Assembly (NCBI RefSeq): GCF_026410385.1
Contig: NZ_JAPMLT010000004.1
Coordinates: 62,001 to 126,000, forward strand
Source of the DNA: Tumebacillus lacus
Lineage (GTDB): Bacteria > Bacillota > Bacilli > Tumebacillales > Tumebacillaceae
DNA: 64,000 bases
Direction: 5' to 3'
Part shown: positions 16,855 to 25,412 of the stretch, one piece after another
How positions within the stretch are numbered: position 1 is the first letter of the stretch
How the letters are laid out: every line of letters starts with the position of its first letter
Translations under genes and position numbers: made by a program
Notes under the pieces: generated by a model
The model's input: only the letters and a program-made list of their open reading frames with translations
Told to the model about the DNA's origin: nothing
The model's database searches: none

Positions 16855-17878
16855 GGGTCCGGTCTTGCTCATCAGCCCGCATCCGGACGATGCGGCCTAC
16901 TCCTTGGGAGCCGCTTTGCAGAGCCGGAGCAGCGCGCGCGACGTCCATGTGCTCAATCTTTTTTCCGAGCAGGAGTACTCCGTGCTCGGCGAATCGGGAG
17001 AGGCGGCGAAACGGCGCATCTTGGCGGAAGAGGAGCAGGCGGCCCGCACGCTCGGCTTTCACGCGGACAACGCCGGATTGCCGGAAGCGGGTCTGCGCGG
17101 ATACAAGCGGCTGCGCGACATGATCGGTGGCACGGCCGAGCCGTGGACGCTCCCGCAGGAGCAACCTTTCTTTGAAAAGGGTCTCGCCCTGATCCGGGAG
17201 CGGCTGGCGAGTCTGCAACCGGCGTGGCTGCTCGCGCCGCTCGGGGTCCAGCATGTGGATCATCTGCTCGCCGCCCGGATGGCGGTGGTCGTGTGGCAGA
17301 CGCACGCGCCTGCGGACACGCGTCTGCTCTTTTACGAAGATCTGCCGTACTGCACCGACCGGAGAGCTGCCGAGACAGCACGCGCCAAACTGACCCAGCA
17401 GGGGCTCACCTTGCGATCGCGGTTGCTGCGAAGCGGAACAGACCGGGACTGGCACAAGGCGGACGCGGTGAAGCTCTACCGGAGTCAATTGCGCGACCGG
17501 CAAGTGCAGGTGATCGTCCAGTACGGTCACTCTTTATCCGATGTGCCGGCCGAACGAGTCTGGCTCGCCGGCCGCATGAAGGGAAACAGCGTGTACGAGA
17601 GCGGGGGATACAGCATGGAGATCTTGTTGCAGGAACTGTCTGCGAAAGTGAAAGTGCTTTTGGAGACGGATCGCGAAGTGGAAGCGGATGCGGAGCTGAA
17701 ACAGTCGGGGTTTGACTCGGTGTTGATCATGCAATTGATCGTGGAGTTGGAGCAATCGTACGACATCGAGTTTGACGATGACGACATGTTGCAGGAAAAT
17801 TTCTCGACGATCCGCAAAATCGCCGAGCGCATCGAGCTGAAACGGGCCAAGCATACAGAAAGTACCTCGCTGCAGTAG
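16847..17878 (+). CDS. LmbE/PIG-L N-deacetylase fused to a C-terminal acyl carrier domain
   Basis: 343 residues. The N-terminal domain (about 1-250) has the zinc motif P-H-P-D-D at residues 11-15 and a downstream H-V-D-H pair, as in GlcNAc-type deacetylases. The C-terminal ~85 residues form a carrier domain with G-F-D-S-V, the phosphopantetheine Ser near residue 291, and a highly acidic helix after it. An in-frame ATG at 17615, preceded by GGGGG at 17603-17607, could also give a separate carrier protein. MitC of mitomycin biosynthesis is a deacetylase of this family acting on an ACP-linked sugar; a physical fusion would fit that chemistry. Last gene of the operon. Confidence 0.87.
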   Translation: MRKGPVLLISPHPDDAAYSLGAALQSRSSARDVHVLNLFSEQEYSVLGESGEAAKRRILAEEEQAARTLGFHADNAGLPEAGLRGYKRLRDMIGGTAEPWTLPQEQPFFEKGLALIRERLASLQPAWLLAPLGVQHVDHLLAARMAVVVWQTHAPADTRLLFYEDLPYCTDRRAAETARAKLTQQGLTLRSRLLRSGTDRDWHKADAVKLYRSQLRDRQVQVIVQYGHSLSDVPAERVWLAGRMKGNSVYESGGYSMEILLQELSAKVKVLLETDREVEADAELKQSGFDSVLIMQLIVELEQSYDIEFDDDDMLQENFSTIRKIAERIELKRAKHTESTSLQ

Positions 17879-17893
17879 CGAGGTACTTTTTTT
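17861..17893 (+). terminator. Intrinsic terminator of the biosynthetic operon
   Basis: AGTACCTCGC (17861-17870) pairs perfectly with GCGAGGTACT (17878-17887), followed by seven T. The left arm lies inside the last codons of the deacetylase-carrier gene. It separates the operon from the convergent genes on the other strand. Confidence 0.93.
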
Positions 17894-18905
17894 ACGCCGT
17901 GATCGCTCGGTGATACTCGTCCAGCAGGAGGATCAGCGTGACTTCCTGCTCTTTCAACCGTTCGAGGCGCGGGCGCAGTGATTTGAGCGACTTGACCCGG
18001 TCGAACATCGCCTTCAGGCAGAGGTTGGAGTAGATCAGATAGTCTTGCGCCAGTTGTTTGAGATGCGCGGACAGCTCCGTGCGCTGCTCCAACGCGCCGG
18101 CATCGACCGCCTCCAAAAACTCGGAGAACAGGAAGCGGGACGAAGCCATGCCTTTGAAGTTGTTCGACATGATGTTCAGGATCACCTGATGCTCCGCCGA
18201 TTCTTCCACGGCAGCCAGTTTCTCCAGTGCCACGTCAAACACCGACAGACCTTGTGCGACGATGATCAACTCTTCGGTGATGATCGGATCGTCGATCGGC
18301 TGACCGACCGCCGAGTCACCCGTCAGCGCCGTCAGATTGTCGGCGATCGCCTGTTTGTACTGATCGACAGACGGTCTGGAAAAGCCTTGCGCGTCAATCG
18401 TATAGCAATGCGCTTTTTCAAACTCCATGTTGGTCGTCACGACGAGCATGCATTCATGAAATTGACCTTCTTCCATCTCGCCTTGGAACTGGTAATAGTG
18501 ATCGAAGAGCTGATAATGGCCCTCGCGATACCCGGTCACCGACAGCCAATGAGCCGCGTGCTGCGTCTGGAAGGTGCGGCAGAACGGCAGGTTGAACGTG
18601 TCGACGAGGCAGATGATCGACCGGCCCGCGTCCAAGTGGGCGTGCAGATACGCTTTCAACTCCGGCTCGGTCGAAAATTCGCTGTGGCTGGCTTTGATGC
18701 CGGAGAAGCGGGAGATCTCGTCGCTCATCGAGAGGATCTTCGGCTGGTAAAAAACCAGATCTTTCGGATTTTTAAACGCGTAGAGCTTGCACTCCGACCA
18801 CAGCAGTTCGGTGGGCGCATGCGGTGCGACGATCTGGTTGACCAAACCGGTCAGACAATCGTGATAAGGATGCAGATCTTGGGCTTGCGCTTGTGATTGA
18901 GTCAT
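17892..18905 (-). CDS. BtrH-like (BtrH_N/DUF4872-type) acyltransferase candidate
   Basis: 337 residues. The N-terminus has H-D-C-L-T-G-L with a candidate nucleophile Cys17 next to His15. A second block has H-A-A-H-W-L-S-V-T-G-Y near residue 119 and L-F-D-H-Y. This pattern fits the BtrH N-terminal domain, a papain-like fold; BtrH transfers a carrier-bound acyl chain to an aminoglycoside in butirosin biosynthesis. The C-terminal half is helical. It is convergent with, and directly after, the biosynthetic operon, and its start abuts the stop of the upstream gene. Membership in the same pathway is plausible but unproven. Confidence 0.7.
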   Translation of the reverse strand: MTQSQAQAQDLHPYHDCLTGLVNQIVAPHAPTELLWSECKLYAFKNPKDLVFYQPKILSMSDEISRFSGIKASHSEFSTEPELKAYLHAHLDAGRSIICLVDTFNLPFCRTFQTQHAAHWLSVTGYREGHYQLFDHYYQFQGEMEEGQFHECMLVVTTNMEFEKAHCYTIDAQGFSRPSVDQYKQAIADNLTALTGDSAVGQPIDDPIITEELIIVAQGLSVFDVALEKLAAVEESAEHQVILNIMSNNFKGMASSRFLFSEFLEAVDAGALEQRTELSAHLKQLAQDYLIYSNLCLKAMFDRVKSLKSLRPRLERLKEQEVTLILLLDEYHRAITA

Positions 18906-19460
18906 CTAGAAGTCACCTCGCAGCGTGATGGCAAAGATGTGCATAAACGGGTTGTCCCCCGCGCGGATCGTGTCAAAGAGGATCGGTTCGGCAAGAGTTT
19001 CAAAATGACCGTAGATCGAAGCGGTCACGTTGGTCAAATCCATATTTTTCGCGCGAATCAACGGGCAGCGGATGACGGTCGGCTCCCCGAACCAGCCTTC
19101 GTTGTTGCCGAAGTTCGACAGTTTGACTTGGAAGCGATGGACGACCTGTCCGTCGAGGAGCAGTTCAAACGTTTCAAAATAGCTGCCGTTGAAACAAGCG
19201 CCGAGCAGATCGATCTGATGATAGGCGGCACGGGGCACGCCGATCTCTTGGGCTTCCAGTTCCATGTTGTCATAGCCTTCTGCTGTTTTGACGGGAAACA
19301 CAAAGGACTTGTCCTCAAAGACGACAGCCGAGCCGTAGGCGGGCAAGTGCTCAGCCGGATAGCAAGACCCGACAGGAGTAAATCCGCCCGTCCGGTCAGC
19401 GGCTGTGCAGGTGCCGGCATTGTTCAGAAAAGGGGTCAGATCGACATGAAATGGCTTCAA
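18906..19460 (-). CDS. Jelly-roll/carbohydrate-binding-like protein of unknown function
   Basis: 184 residues, no signal peptide. Pattern D-L-T-P-F-L-N-N near the start, S-C-Y-P-A-E-H-L-P, then L-E-A-Q-E-I-G-V-P and L-L-G-A-C-F-N-G-S-Y. This is similar to beta-sandwich modules attached to glycoside hydrolases, with alternating hydrophobic strands to the end. The start is TTG at 19460 with GGGAG about ten bases upstream. It is the first gene of a two-gene minus-strand unit with the BtrH-like gene. I cannot assign a ligand; sugar binding is an inference from the fold-like pattern. Confidence 0.6.
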   Translation of the reverse strand: MKPFHVDLTPFLNNAGTCTAADRTGGFTPVGSCYPAEHLPAYGSAVVFEDKSFVFPVKTAEGYDNMELEAQEIGVPRAAYHQIDLLGACFNGSYFETFELLLDGQVVHRFQVKLSNFGNNEGWFGEPTVIRCPLIRAKNMDLTNVTASIYGHFETLAEPILFDTIRAGDNPFMHIFAITLRGDF

Positions 19461-19515
19461 GCTGTGTTCACTCCCGGTGTCTAAATTCTAAACTGATATT
19501 CTAGTAATCATATTC

Positions 19516-19544
19516 ATTATAATACGAATCTTTCAAACAATCTA
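19516..19544 (-). promoter_or_regulatory. Possible sigma-A promoter for the BtrH-like unit
   Basis: On the minus strand a perfect TATAAT lies at 19521-19516 with TAGATT (a weak -35) at 19544-19539, 17 bases apart, in an A+T-rich stretch about 55 bases before the TTG start at 19460. The -35 match is only three of six. Confidence 0.35.
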
Positions 19545-19580
19545 TGAGAAACGACTCGGTTCCCTTGGCTGTGCATACAA

Positions 19581-19614
19581 AAAAGACGACCTGAGAACAG
19601 GTCGTCTTTTCTCT
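19581..19614 (-). terminator. Intrinsic terminator of the squalene/phytoene synthase gene
   Basis: AAAAGACGACCTG (19581-19593) and CAGGTCGTCTTTT (19598-19610) form a perfect 13-bp stem with a 4-base loop, lying just past the 3' end of the minus-strand synthase gene. A-rich flanks give a U-tail on the minus strand. Confidence 0.88.
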
Positions 19615-19625
19615 TGATCCAAACG

Positions 19626-20462
19626 CTAGGAGGGTTTCCACTCGCTGCCGATCACTTGACCGACCAGCCGCACCACTTCCAGGCGGCTGAGCTTTTCCTT
19701 GCCGGCGGCGATCTCTTTGAGCGACCCGTGGGCGAGGACGAGGGGGATCTTACAAAACGTATGGATCGTCGTGCCGGGTGTGAGGCTCTCGACGTAGCGG
19801 TCGGCCATCGCCAAATTGCGCTCCGCATAGGCGAACATCTCGGCAAACTCCCAGCTCTCCGGGAAGAAGTTCACGCCCCGGGTGCGGTCTTCCACGCGGT
19901 TGCGAATGATGTTGACCGCCTGCAAGCCCCGGCCGAACGCGACCGCCTGCTGACGATCGGTGTCCAGATCGTCCGACCACTTCCAGAGATCGGAGAGCAT
20001 CAGCCCGACCAAGCCTGCGACATAGTAGGTGTAATCGTCCAGGTCGGCCTCTGTCTGAATGCGCCATTCCTTCGCCACCCAGTCGGCCATGCCCTCGGCC
20101 ATCTCGGCGGTCGATTGCAAGATCTTGGCGGTGATCGTCGGCGGGCTGAGTTCGATCCACTGGTCCAACTCCAACGTCACGTCCGGCAGAATCGATTTGT
20201 ACGGATGGAACAGAGAGTTCAACTCGGTGCCGGAAAACGGTCGTTTCAAGATCCCCGCCACGCTGCGCAACAGGTGCACTTTGTCGGTGGACGGCAGATC
20301 CGGGTGGTCTTCGATCTCGTCGATGGCCCGCATGCACAGATAGGCCGATGTGACCGCTTCTTTCAATCCTGGCGACAAGCGTGAGATCGGGATAAAAAAG
20401 GTACGGCTGGTGGCCTTCAACATCGCCATCGATCTCTTATATAAATCAGTCATTTTCCGCAT
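19626..20462 (-). CDS. Squalene/phytoene synthase family protein
   Basis: About 278 residues. First Asp-rich motif D-E-I-E-D-H near residue 52; second motif N-I-I-R-N-R-V-E-D with Asn where many synthases have Asp. These enzymes condense two prenyl diphosphates head to head, toward carotenoids, squalene or hopanoids. I prefer the ATG at 20462 because the longer frame begins at TTG 20486, which lies upstream of the GGAGG (20479-20475). The gene is monocistronic with its own terminator; no desaturase or cyclase is adjacent. Confidence 0.82.
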   Translation of the reverse strand: MRKMTDLYKRSMAMLKATSRTFFIPISRLSPGLKEAVTSAYLCMRAIDEIEDHPDLPSTDKVHLLRSVAGILKRPFSGTELNSLFHPYKSILPDVTLELDQWIELSPPTITAKILQSTAEMAEGMADWVAKEWRIQTEADLDDYTYYVAGLVGLMLSDLWKWSDDLDTDRQQAVAFGRGLQAVNIIRNRVEDRTRGVNFFPESWEFAEMFAYAERNLAMADRYVESLTPGTTIHTFCKIPLVLAHGSLKEIAAGKEKLSRLEVVRLVGQVIGSEWKPS

Positions 20463-20686
20463 CTTGAAGGAATTCCTCCGTTTCAACTCTCGCCGGTTCC
20501 ATATTTTTATCTATTATAACGGAAATGAGGACGTAAAAACAGTCTGTGGCAAAACCGAACGATTGACACGCTCACCGCAAGCGACTGCTCACCGGATGCC
20601 TCCCCTTGGTGATAAAAAATCATGATATGATAGAGATCAGTACCTGATGTTCTCGAATTCCAATTCATAATAAGGAGGACACAAAA

Positions 20687-21073
20687 TTGAGCGGCGAAAA
20701 ACGGGTGACTTCGGAGCGGGGCCAAGCCATGCTGGCAAAAGTGCGGGAGATCTGTATGCGACTGCCGGAGGTGGCGGAAGCGGTGGACAAATTTGGCCAT
20801 ACGTCGTTTCGGGTGAAGGACAAGCCATTTGTGATCATGGGCGAACAGGAGAACGAGGGTGAGTCCGGGCTGTCGCTGGCGATCAAAACGCTGCCGACAA
20901 CGCAGGAGTTGTTGTTGCAGCAGGAAGGGTATTTTAAGACGCCGTACATCGGACAACATGGCTGGACTTCGCTGGTGACGGCCGGGGAGCCGGATTGGGC
21001 AGAGGTGGAAGGGTATCTCTATGAAGCGTATCTGCGCACCGCACCGAAGAGTCTGGCAAAGTTGGTGAAGTAG
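20687..21073 (+). CDS. MmcQ/YjbR-family protein
   Basis: 128 residues of the YjbR double-wing fold: conserved pattern L-P-E-V-x-E-A, then F-G-H-T-S-F-R-V-x-x-K-P-F, and W-T-S-L near the end. TTG start at 20687 with AAGGAGG at 20672-20678. The biochemical role of this family is not settled; some members are called DNA-binding. Its stop is immediately followed by the ATG of the giant gene downstream, so the two are probably cotranscribed. Confidence 0.8.
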   Translation: MSGEKRVTSERGQAMLAKVREICMRLPEVAEAVDKFGHTSFRVKDKPFVIMGEQENEGESGLSLAIKTLPTTQELLLQQEGYFKTPYIGQHGWTSLVTAGEPDWAEVEGYLYEAYLRTAPKSLAKLVK

Positions 21074-24000
21074 ATGCTGGGCAGGTCAAACAAGCGGTCG
21101 CCGGAGCCGGGCGACTCGACGGCACGCGGGGAACGGGGCGGTATGACGGAGCGGCCCGCGACGGCGCTCGATCATCAGGTCATGCAGATGCAGCGAGCGT
21201 ACGGCAACCGCGCGGTGATGCAGTTTCTCAAGGCGCGGTCCTCTGTCGCCGGCCATCGCCGGATTCCTATCCAGCGCAAACCGGTGGCGGATCGGATCGA
21301 GGACACGCGTCATTTTCATGATGATCAGAAGCCGGATTTGAAGCTGGTCCGGGAAGATCCGTCCTTCTTCCCGGCAGGACATGAGGACATCGTCGAGTAT
21401 CGGCTGAAAGATATGTTGCAGCCGATCTATTGGCACAAAGTGAAGGAAAACTACTACACCGCTGTCACGTGCGCGGACGAAGAGTTGTTTGCGGTCGACG
21501 AATATCTCGGCAACAAACAGTTTGGCGCGTGGCTGGAAACGTACAAAGAGGTCGAACACGCGACGCATAAACTGCCTCCGAAAAACAAGGAGAAAGACGC
21601 GCTGTCGATGCATCTGCTCCAGCAGTTTTTCACCAACGCGCTGTTGAACACGGAGGAGGTGGCCCGGTTCGATTACCAAGCCTCTCCGTTGAACTACCAA
21701 GGGGAAAACACATACATCCGGGCGGCTGCGACCAACATCGTCCGTGTGTTGCAGGATCAGCTGAACAAAGTCCACGATGAGGAAAAGACGTTTCTTGCGC
21801 AGGATATGAGCTTTCGCCGGGTGATGCATCAGGTGTTTTCCGAGATCATCATCGAGAAAGATCCGGATGAGGAAACGCTGAAAAAGAACATGCAGCCGCT
21901 GGCAGACAAGATTCGCCAATTTCTGGAGCAGCGCAAGGCGGAGAAAGACCTCTACGATCAGGAACTGGTCGAGGCGGCACGGGTCAAGGAGTTACACGAG
22001 CAACTGCCAAAGGTGGAGATCGGAACGCTGTCCGTCAAGGAGCAAGGGGTGCAAGACCTGCATAGGCTGCGAAACCTAGCGTCCGACCTGAAGATCGACA
22101 CCTATGACGGGATCGCCCCCGTGCTGGAGAAGGCACGTCTGGACCTGCAAAACGTGAAGATCAAAATCGAAGAGCTGCAAAAACAACTGGAAAAAGAGCC
22201 AACCTCCGAAGAACAAAGCACAGAGTCCGGGGTGAAGAGCGGTGTCTCCGTGACCAAGAGCACAGGCTCCGAAGAAAAGAGTGCCCCTTCCTCGACGAAG
22301 AAGAAGGCGGTGTCTCCCGAGTTTTTGATCGGGATCGAGAGAAGGAAAGAGGCGGCATTCGAGGAGAAGGTCAACCAACTGGAAGCCCTGCTGGCCGCCG
22401 CGAACCGAGTGATCGCTCAGGATGAAGGGGCCAGACAGCATCTGAAAGCAGGCGCATGGAAGGTGCCGTTGAAACAACTGTTTGATGAGCAGGTCCTCGC
22501 CTTGGACGAAGACACCGCCTTTTCCAACGGTGCCCGTGAACTGATGAACTTGGAAAACAAAGAACGCAAGCGCATCGACTCGCCATTCGTGTGGATGCAC
22601 GGTCTCGATGCGCAGATCAAAGATTTGACCTTCGTGGATTTTACCGACGTGCTGAGCCAAGAGTCGGACGTCAAGACCGTGTTTGGCGAAGGCGGACTGG
22701 CCGAAAAAGCGAAGGTCGCACTGCGGGAAAGAGTCAAAGAGGATACGATCCGCTGGTATCTGCAGGACAAGTGTCCGGAAGAAAACTATCCGGGACTGGA
22801 TCGGGAAGAGCTGTTCCGCGTGTTCAGCGCCTATCTGGCTGCCGTCGCGCAGAAAGGCAAGAAAGAGCCGACCCAACTGCCGGAATTTGAAACTTTGCAC
22901 AACTTGCTCGCCGCTCACCATGTTGAAAAGGAACAAGATCCGGAGGAACTGAAACAGACGGCGCAAGGACTCAGCGAACTGTTGGGCGAGATCCAGGCAT
23001 CGAAGCGAATCTCCGCCTTGATCGTCAGCGGCGGGATGATTCGTCTCAATAAAGACACGTATGACCAGCCGGCGCTGCTCGTGTCTGACAAAGTCCTGAC
23101 CGCGCAGATCAACTCCGCTCTCGGCAAATCGGGCAGCGTCCCGACGCCGACCTATGCAGCCCGCAAACTGCTCGGGCAAGGCGTGCCGCTGAAAAAGATC
23201 GTGTCGGAGATCATCCAGAAACAGGCGGAGCGGGGCACCGCCTCCGAGACCACGAAACAAAAACTGAACAAAATCAAAGGAGACATCGCCTCCTTTACAC
23301 CCGACGACCCGGAAAAAGGGTATCGGTCGGTCGTCGGCGCCGTTCATCACATGAAGACGCTGGACGAGCAATTCGAGGAGTTTGCCAGTCTGGCCAAAGT
23401 CGAGCAGGACTATGTTCGGCTGTTGGCAACGCCTGTGGTCAAGATGATCGACACACTCGGTCTGTTGAACGAGGACAGCGAGTTCCCGGCACTCGCCAAA
23501 GAACAACTCCACACCCATCTGGCCGATGCGGTCCACAACCAAACGCAGATCGTGCAGTTTGTTCGCAGTATCCAGAACATTCACGAAATGATCATCCTCG
23601 CCTTGGAAAAAGACGAGGCGGCGGTCAGCGACGATTTCAAAGCGGATTTTCCGGCCGGACCGGAGGGCGGGGCCAAGTCGCCGCATATGACGCACTACGG
23701 TTTGGCCGCCTATTCGCAGGCGTACAACGCGGCCGTCAAACAGCATCAGGCGGACGGTCGGGACGGGATGAACATCGAGGCGTTTTACAACATCTACTTC
23801 GAGATGATGGAGCAACTCGTCTACACGCAGCGGGCATCCGGTGAGAACGTCACGCTCCACGCACCGCAACACGTCCAGTCGTTTTTGCAGTCTGAGAGCT
23901 TCCAGACGATGCGGGTCAAACACGCGCAGAGCAACTTTATCGCCATCGACATTCACCCGAACGACGCAGCCCGCAAGGAGATGGCGCGGCAGGACATCGA

Positions 24001-24895
24001 GGACCTGATGAAACGGCTTTTTGAGGGAGCCGATCCTGATTTCAAATGCACGGTCTTCGTCGACGTGACCCTCAACCACATTGATGAGGAAGAGGTGCAC
24101 AAACTGGTGCAGGAGACGGCCGCCCCGTATATCGAGTCGGGTCAGCTCAACCTCGTGTTCAGCCAAAGCCTCACCAAGTTTGCTCAGTACGGCATGGACA
24201 AACACAGCGGCGGGCTGGTGTTCCATTACAACAAGGGGGAGAAATGGGCCGCGTTCAACCAATACATGCAGGAAGCGGCCCAGAAGGACCGCGTGGATCC
24301 GACGATCCAAAAGTATTTTCAACTGCTGTTCCAAGAGACGAAGGACGAGCAAAAGCAGTATCTGAAAAAAGTGCGCACCAACACCGAGTACGTCTACAAA
24401 GAGCTGCAGAAGACGTTCGCCAAGCTCAAGATCGACAAAAACGTGATCGGTCTCTTCGAGAATCGGGATGATCAAACGTGCTACGTGACGTTCCACTATC
24501 AGGAGTTTGCGGCTGAACTGTTCGCTTTGAGTCGGGATGCGGATGCGGAGATCAAAAAGTTTGCCCACGATATTTTGGAGAACGGGCTCAACGCGCTGAT
24601 CGCCAAACTGAATCTGCCGCTCAACATGCGGCAGTCGTTCGGCTTCCCGCTGTCCAACTTTGGCGATATCGAGCCGGGGATTCGACTGACGGTCGGGATC
24701 GAGGAGAAGCGGACGCTCGATCAATACGTGCAGGTCATCTCCTATATCGAAGGAAAGCTCGACAGCGTGATCAAGGTCGAGGGGACGGACCGGTTGAAAG
24801 ATCAAAAAGAACGGCAGAAACTGCTCTTGGAATGCGTCGAGCAGATCAAGAGCGCGGAAGACCTGGAACGAGAGGTACAGACCTTGTTGGCGTAA
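21074..24895 (+). CDS. Very large protein with eCIS-type N-terminal leader, candidate injected cargo
   Basis: 1273 residues. Near the N-terminus is M-Q-x-Q-R-A-Y-G-N-R-A-V-M-Q-F-L-K followed by I-P-I-Q-R-K. The DUF4157 protein at 61404 has the same layout, L-Q[10 protein letters not shown] and Q-R-K. That leader is typical of proteins linked to contractile injection systems. Next come long acidic and basic helical regions, a Ser/Thr/Glu-rich linker near residues 375-410, and a better-structured C-terminal third (about 870-1270). No catalytic motif that I recognise. ATG 21074 is coupled to the upstream stop; ATG 21143 is an alternative start. Cargo role is inference. Confidence 0.7.
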   Translation: MLGRSNKRSPEPGDSTARGERGGMTERPATALDHQVMQMQRAYGNRAVMQFLKARSSVAGHRRIPIQRKPVADRIEDTRHFHDDQKPDLKLVREDPSFFPAGHEDIVEYRLKDMLQPIYWHKVKENYYTAVTCADEELFAVDEYLGNKQFGAWLETYKEVEHATHKLPPKNKEKDALSMHLLQQFFTNALLNTEEVARFDYQASPLNYQGENTYIRAAATNIVRVLQDQLNKVHDEEKTFLAQDMSFRRVMHQVFSEIIIEKDPDEETLKKNMQPLADKIRQFLEQRKAEKDLYDQELVEAARVKELHEQLPKVEIGTLSVKEQGVQDLHRLRNLASDLKIDTYDGIAPVLEKARLDLQNVKIKIEELQKQLEKEPTSEEQSTESGVKSGVSVTKSTGSEEKSAPSSTKKKAVSPEFLIGIERRKEAAFEEKVNQLEALLAAANRVIAQDEGARQHLKAGAWKVPLKQLFDEQVLALDEDTAFSNGARELMNLENKERKRIDSPFVWMHGLDAQIKDLTFVDFTDVLSQESDVKTVFGEGGLAEKAKVALRERVKEDTIRWYLQDKCPEENYPGLDREELFRVFSAYLAAVAQKGKKEPTQLPEFETLHNLLAAHHVEKEQDPEELKQTAQGLSELLGEIQASKRISALIVSGGMIRLNKDTYDQPALLVSDKVLTAQINSALGKSGSVPTPTYAARKLLGQGVPLKKIVSEIIQKQAERGTASETTKQKLNKIKGDIASFTPDDPEKGYRSVVGAVHHMKTLDEQFEEFASLAKVEQDYVRLLATPVVKMIDTLGLLNEDSEFPALAKEQLHTHLADAVHNQTQIVQFVRSIQNIHEMIILALEKDEAAVSDDFKADFPAGPEGGAKSPHMTHYGLAAYSQAYNAAVKQHQADGRDGMNIEAFYNIYFEMMEQLVYTQRASGENVTLHAPQHVQSFLQSESFQTMRVKHAQSNFIAIDIHPNDAARKEMARQDIEDLMKRLFEGADPDFKCTVFVDVTLNHIDEEEVHKLVQETAAPYIESGQLNLVFSQSLTKFAQYGMDKHSGGLVFHYNKGEKWAAFNQYMQEAAQKDRVDPTIQKYFQLLFQETKDEQKQYLKKVRTNTEYVYKELQKTFAKLKIDKNVIGLFENRDDQTCYVTFHYQEFAAELFALSRDADAEIKKFAHDILENGLNALIAKLNLPLNMRQSFGFPLSNFGDIEPGIRLTVGIEEKRTLDQYVQVISYIEGKLDSVIKVEGTDRLKDQKERQKLLLECVEQIKSAEDLEREVQTLLA

Positions 24896-24927
24896 CGGAT
24901 CAAAAGAGGGAGGGAGTGACGGAAACG

Positions 24928-25356
24928 ATGGATCTCTATACAAAGAACGGCACGATCATCCGCGCGCACGAACTCAACGCGGAGATGACCGAGGTGGAGT
25001 TTGAATTTTTGGTCACTAAATTTGAGCATGCCTTGCTGTACAGCATCACGGCGATGTATCTGGCGTTTGTGAAGCAGTCGCAGATCGAGTTTGCTCTCTC
25101 TTCGTTCACGAGACGGAAAGCGGTGCTGCACACAAAAGACTTTACACCGGACGTGCAGCGCAACCTGATCGACGCGGTCTTGCGGGCGGAGCAGCACACG
25201 ACGAGGCTGTTGGATTTGGCCGATCTCTACTTTTACGGAGAAGAGGACAAAGGGGTGGTGGAGACCTGTACCTCGGAAGCCTTGCGGGCGTATCAAAAGA
25301 CAGAGTTTGTGGGCAAGAAGTTTCTCGAAGCGATTGCCGAAGTGCTCGGAGAGTAA
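24928..25356 (+). CDS. Small helical protein downstream of the cargo candidate
   Basis: 142 residues, mostly predicted helix, acidic, with no signal peptide or membrane segment. ATG 24928 is chosen as the first start after the purine-rich GGGAGGGAG; GTG 24916 is too close to that site. It follows the giant protein gene by 32 bases, so an immunity, chaperone or adaptor function for that protein is possible. I do not recognise the family. Confidence 0.6.
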   Translation: MDLYTKNGTIIRAHELNAEMTEVEFEFLVTKFEHALLYSITAMYLAFVKQSQIEFALSSFTRRKAVLHTKDFTPDVQRNLIDAVLRAEQHTTRLLDLADLYFYGEEDKGVVETCTSEALRAYQKTEFVGKKFLEAIAEVLGE

Positions 25357-25412
25357 AGGGGAGGCAGTTGGGCAAGATTTCCTAGTGAAGGTTTTCATTA
25401 GGAGGTAGCGGC

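Noticed and set aside
22076-24943. 955-codon antisense open frame opposite the cargo candidate
   Set aside because: Composition is that of a shadow frame; the + strand protein has coherent helices and a recognisable leader.
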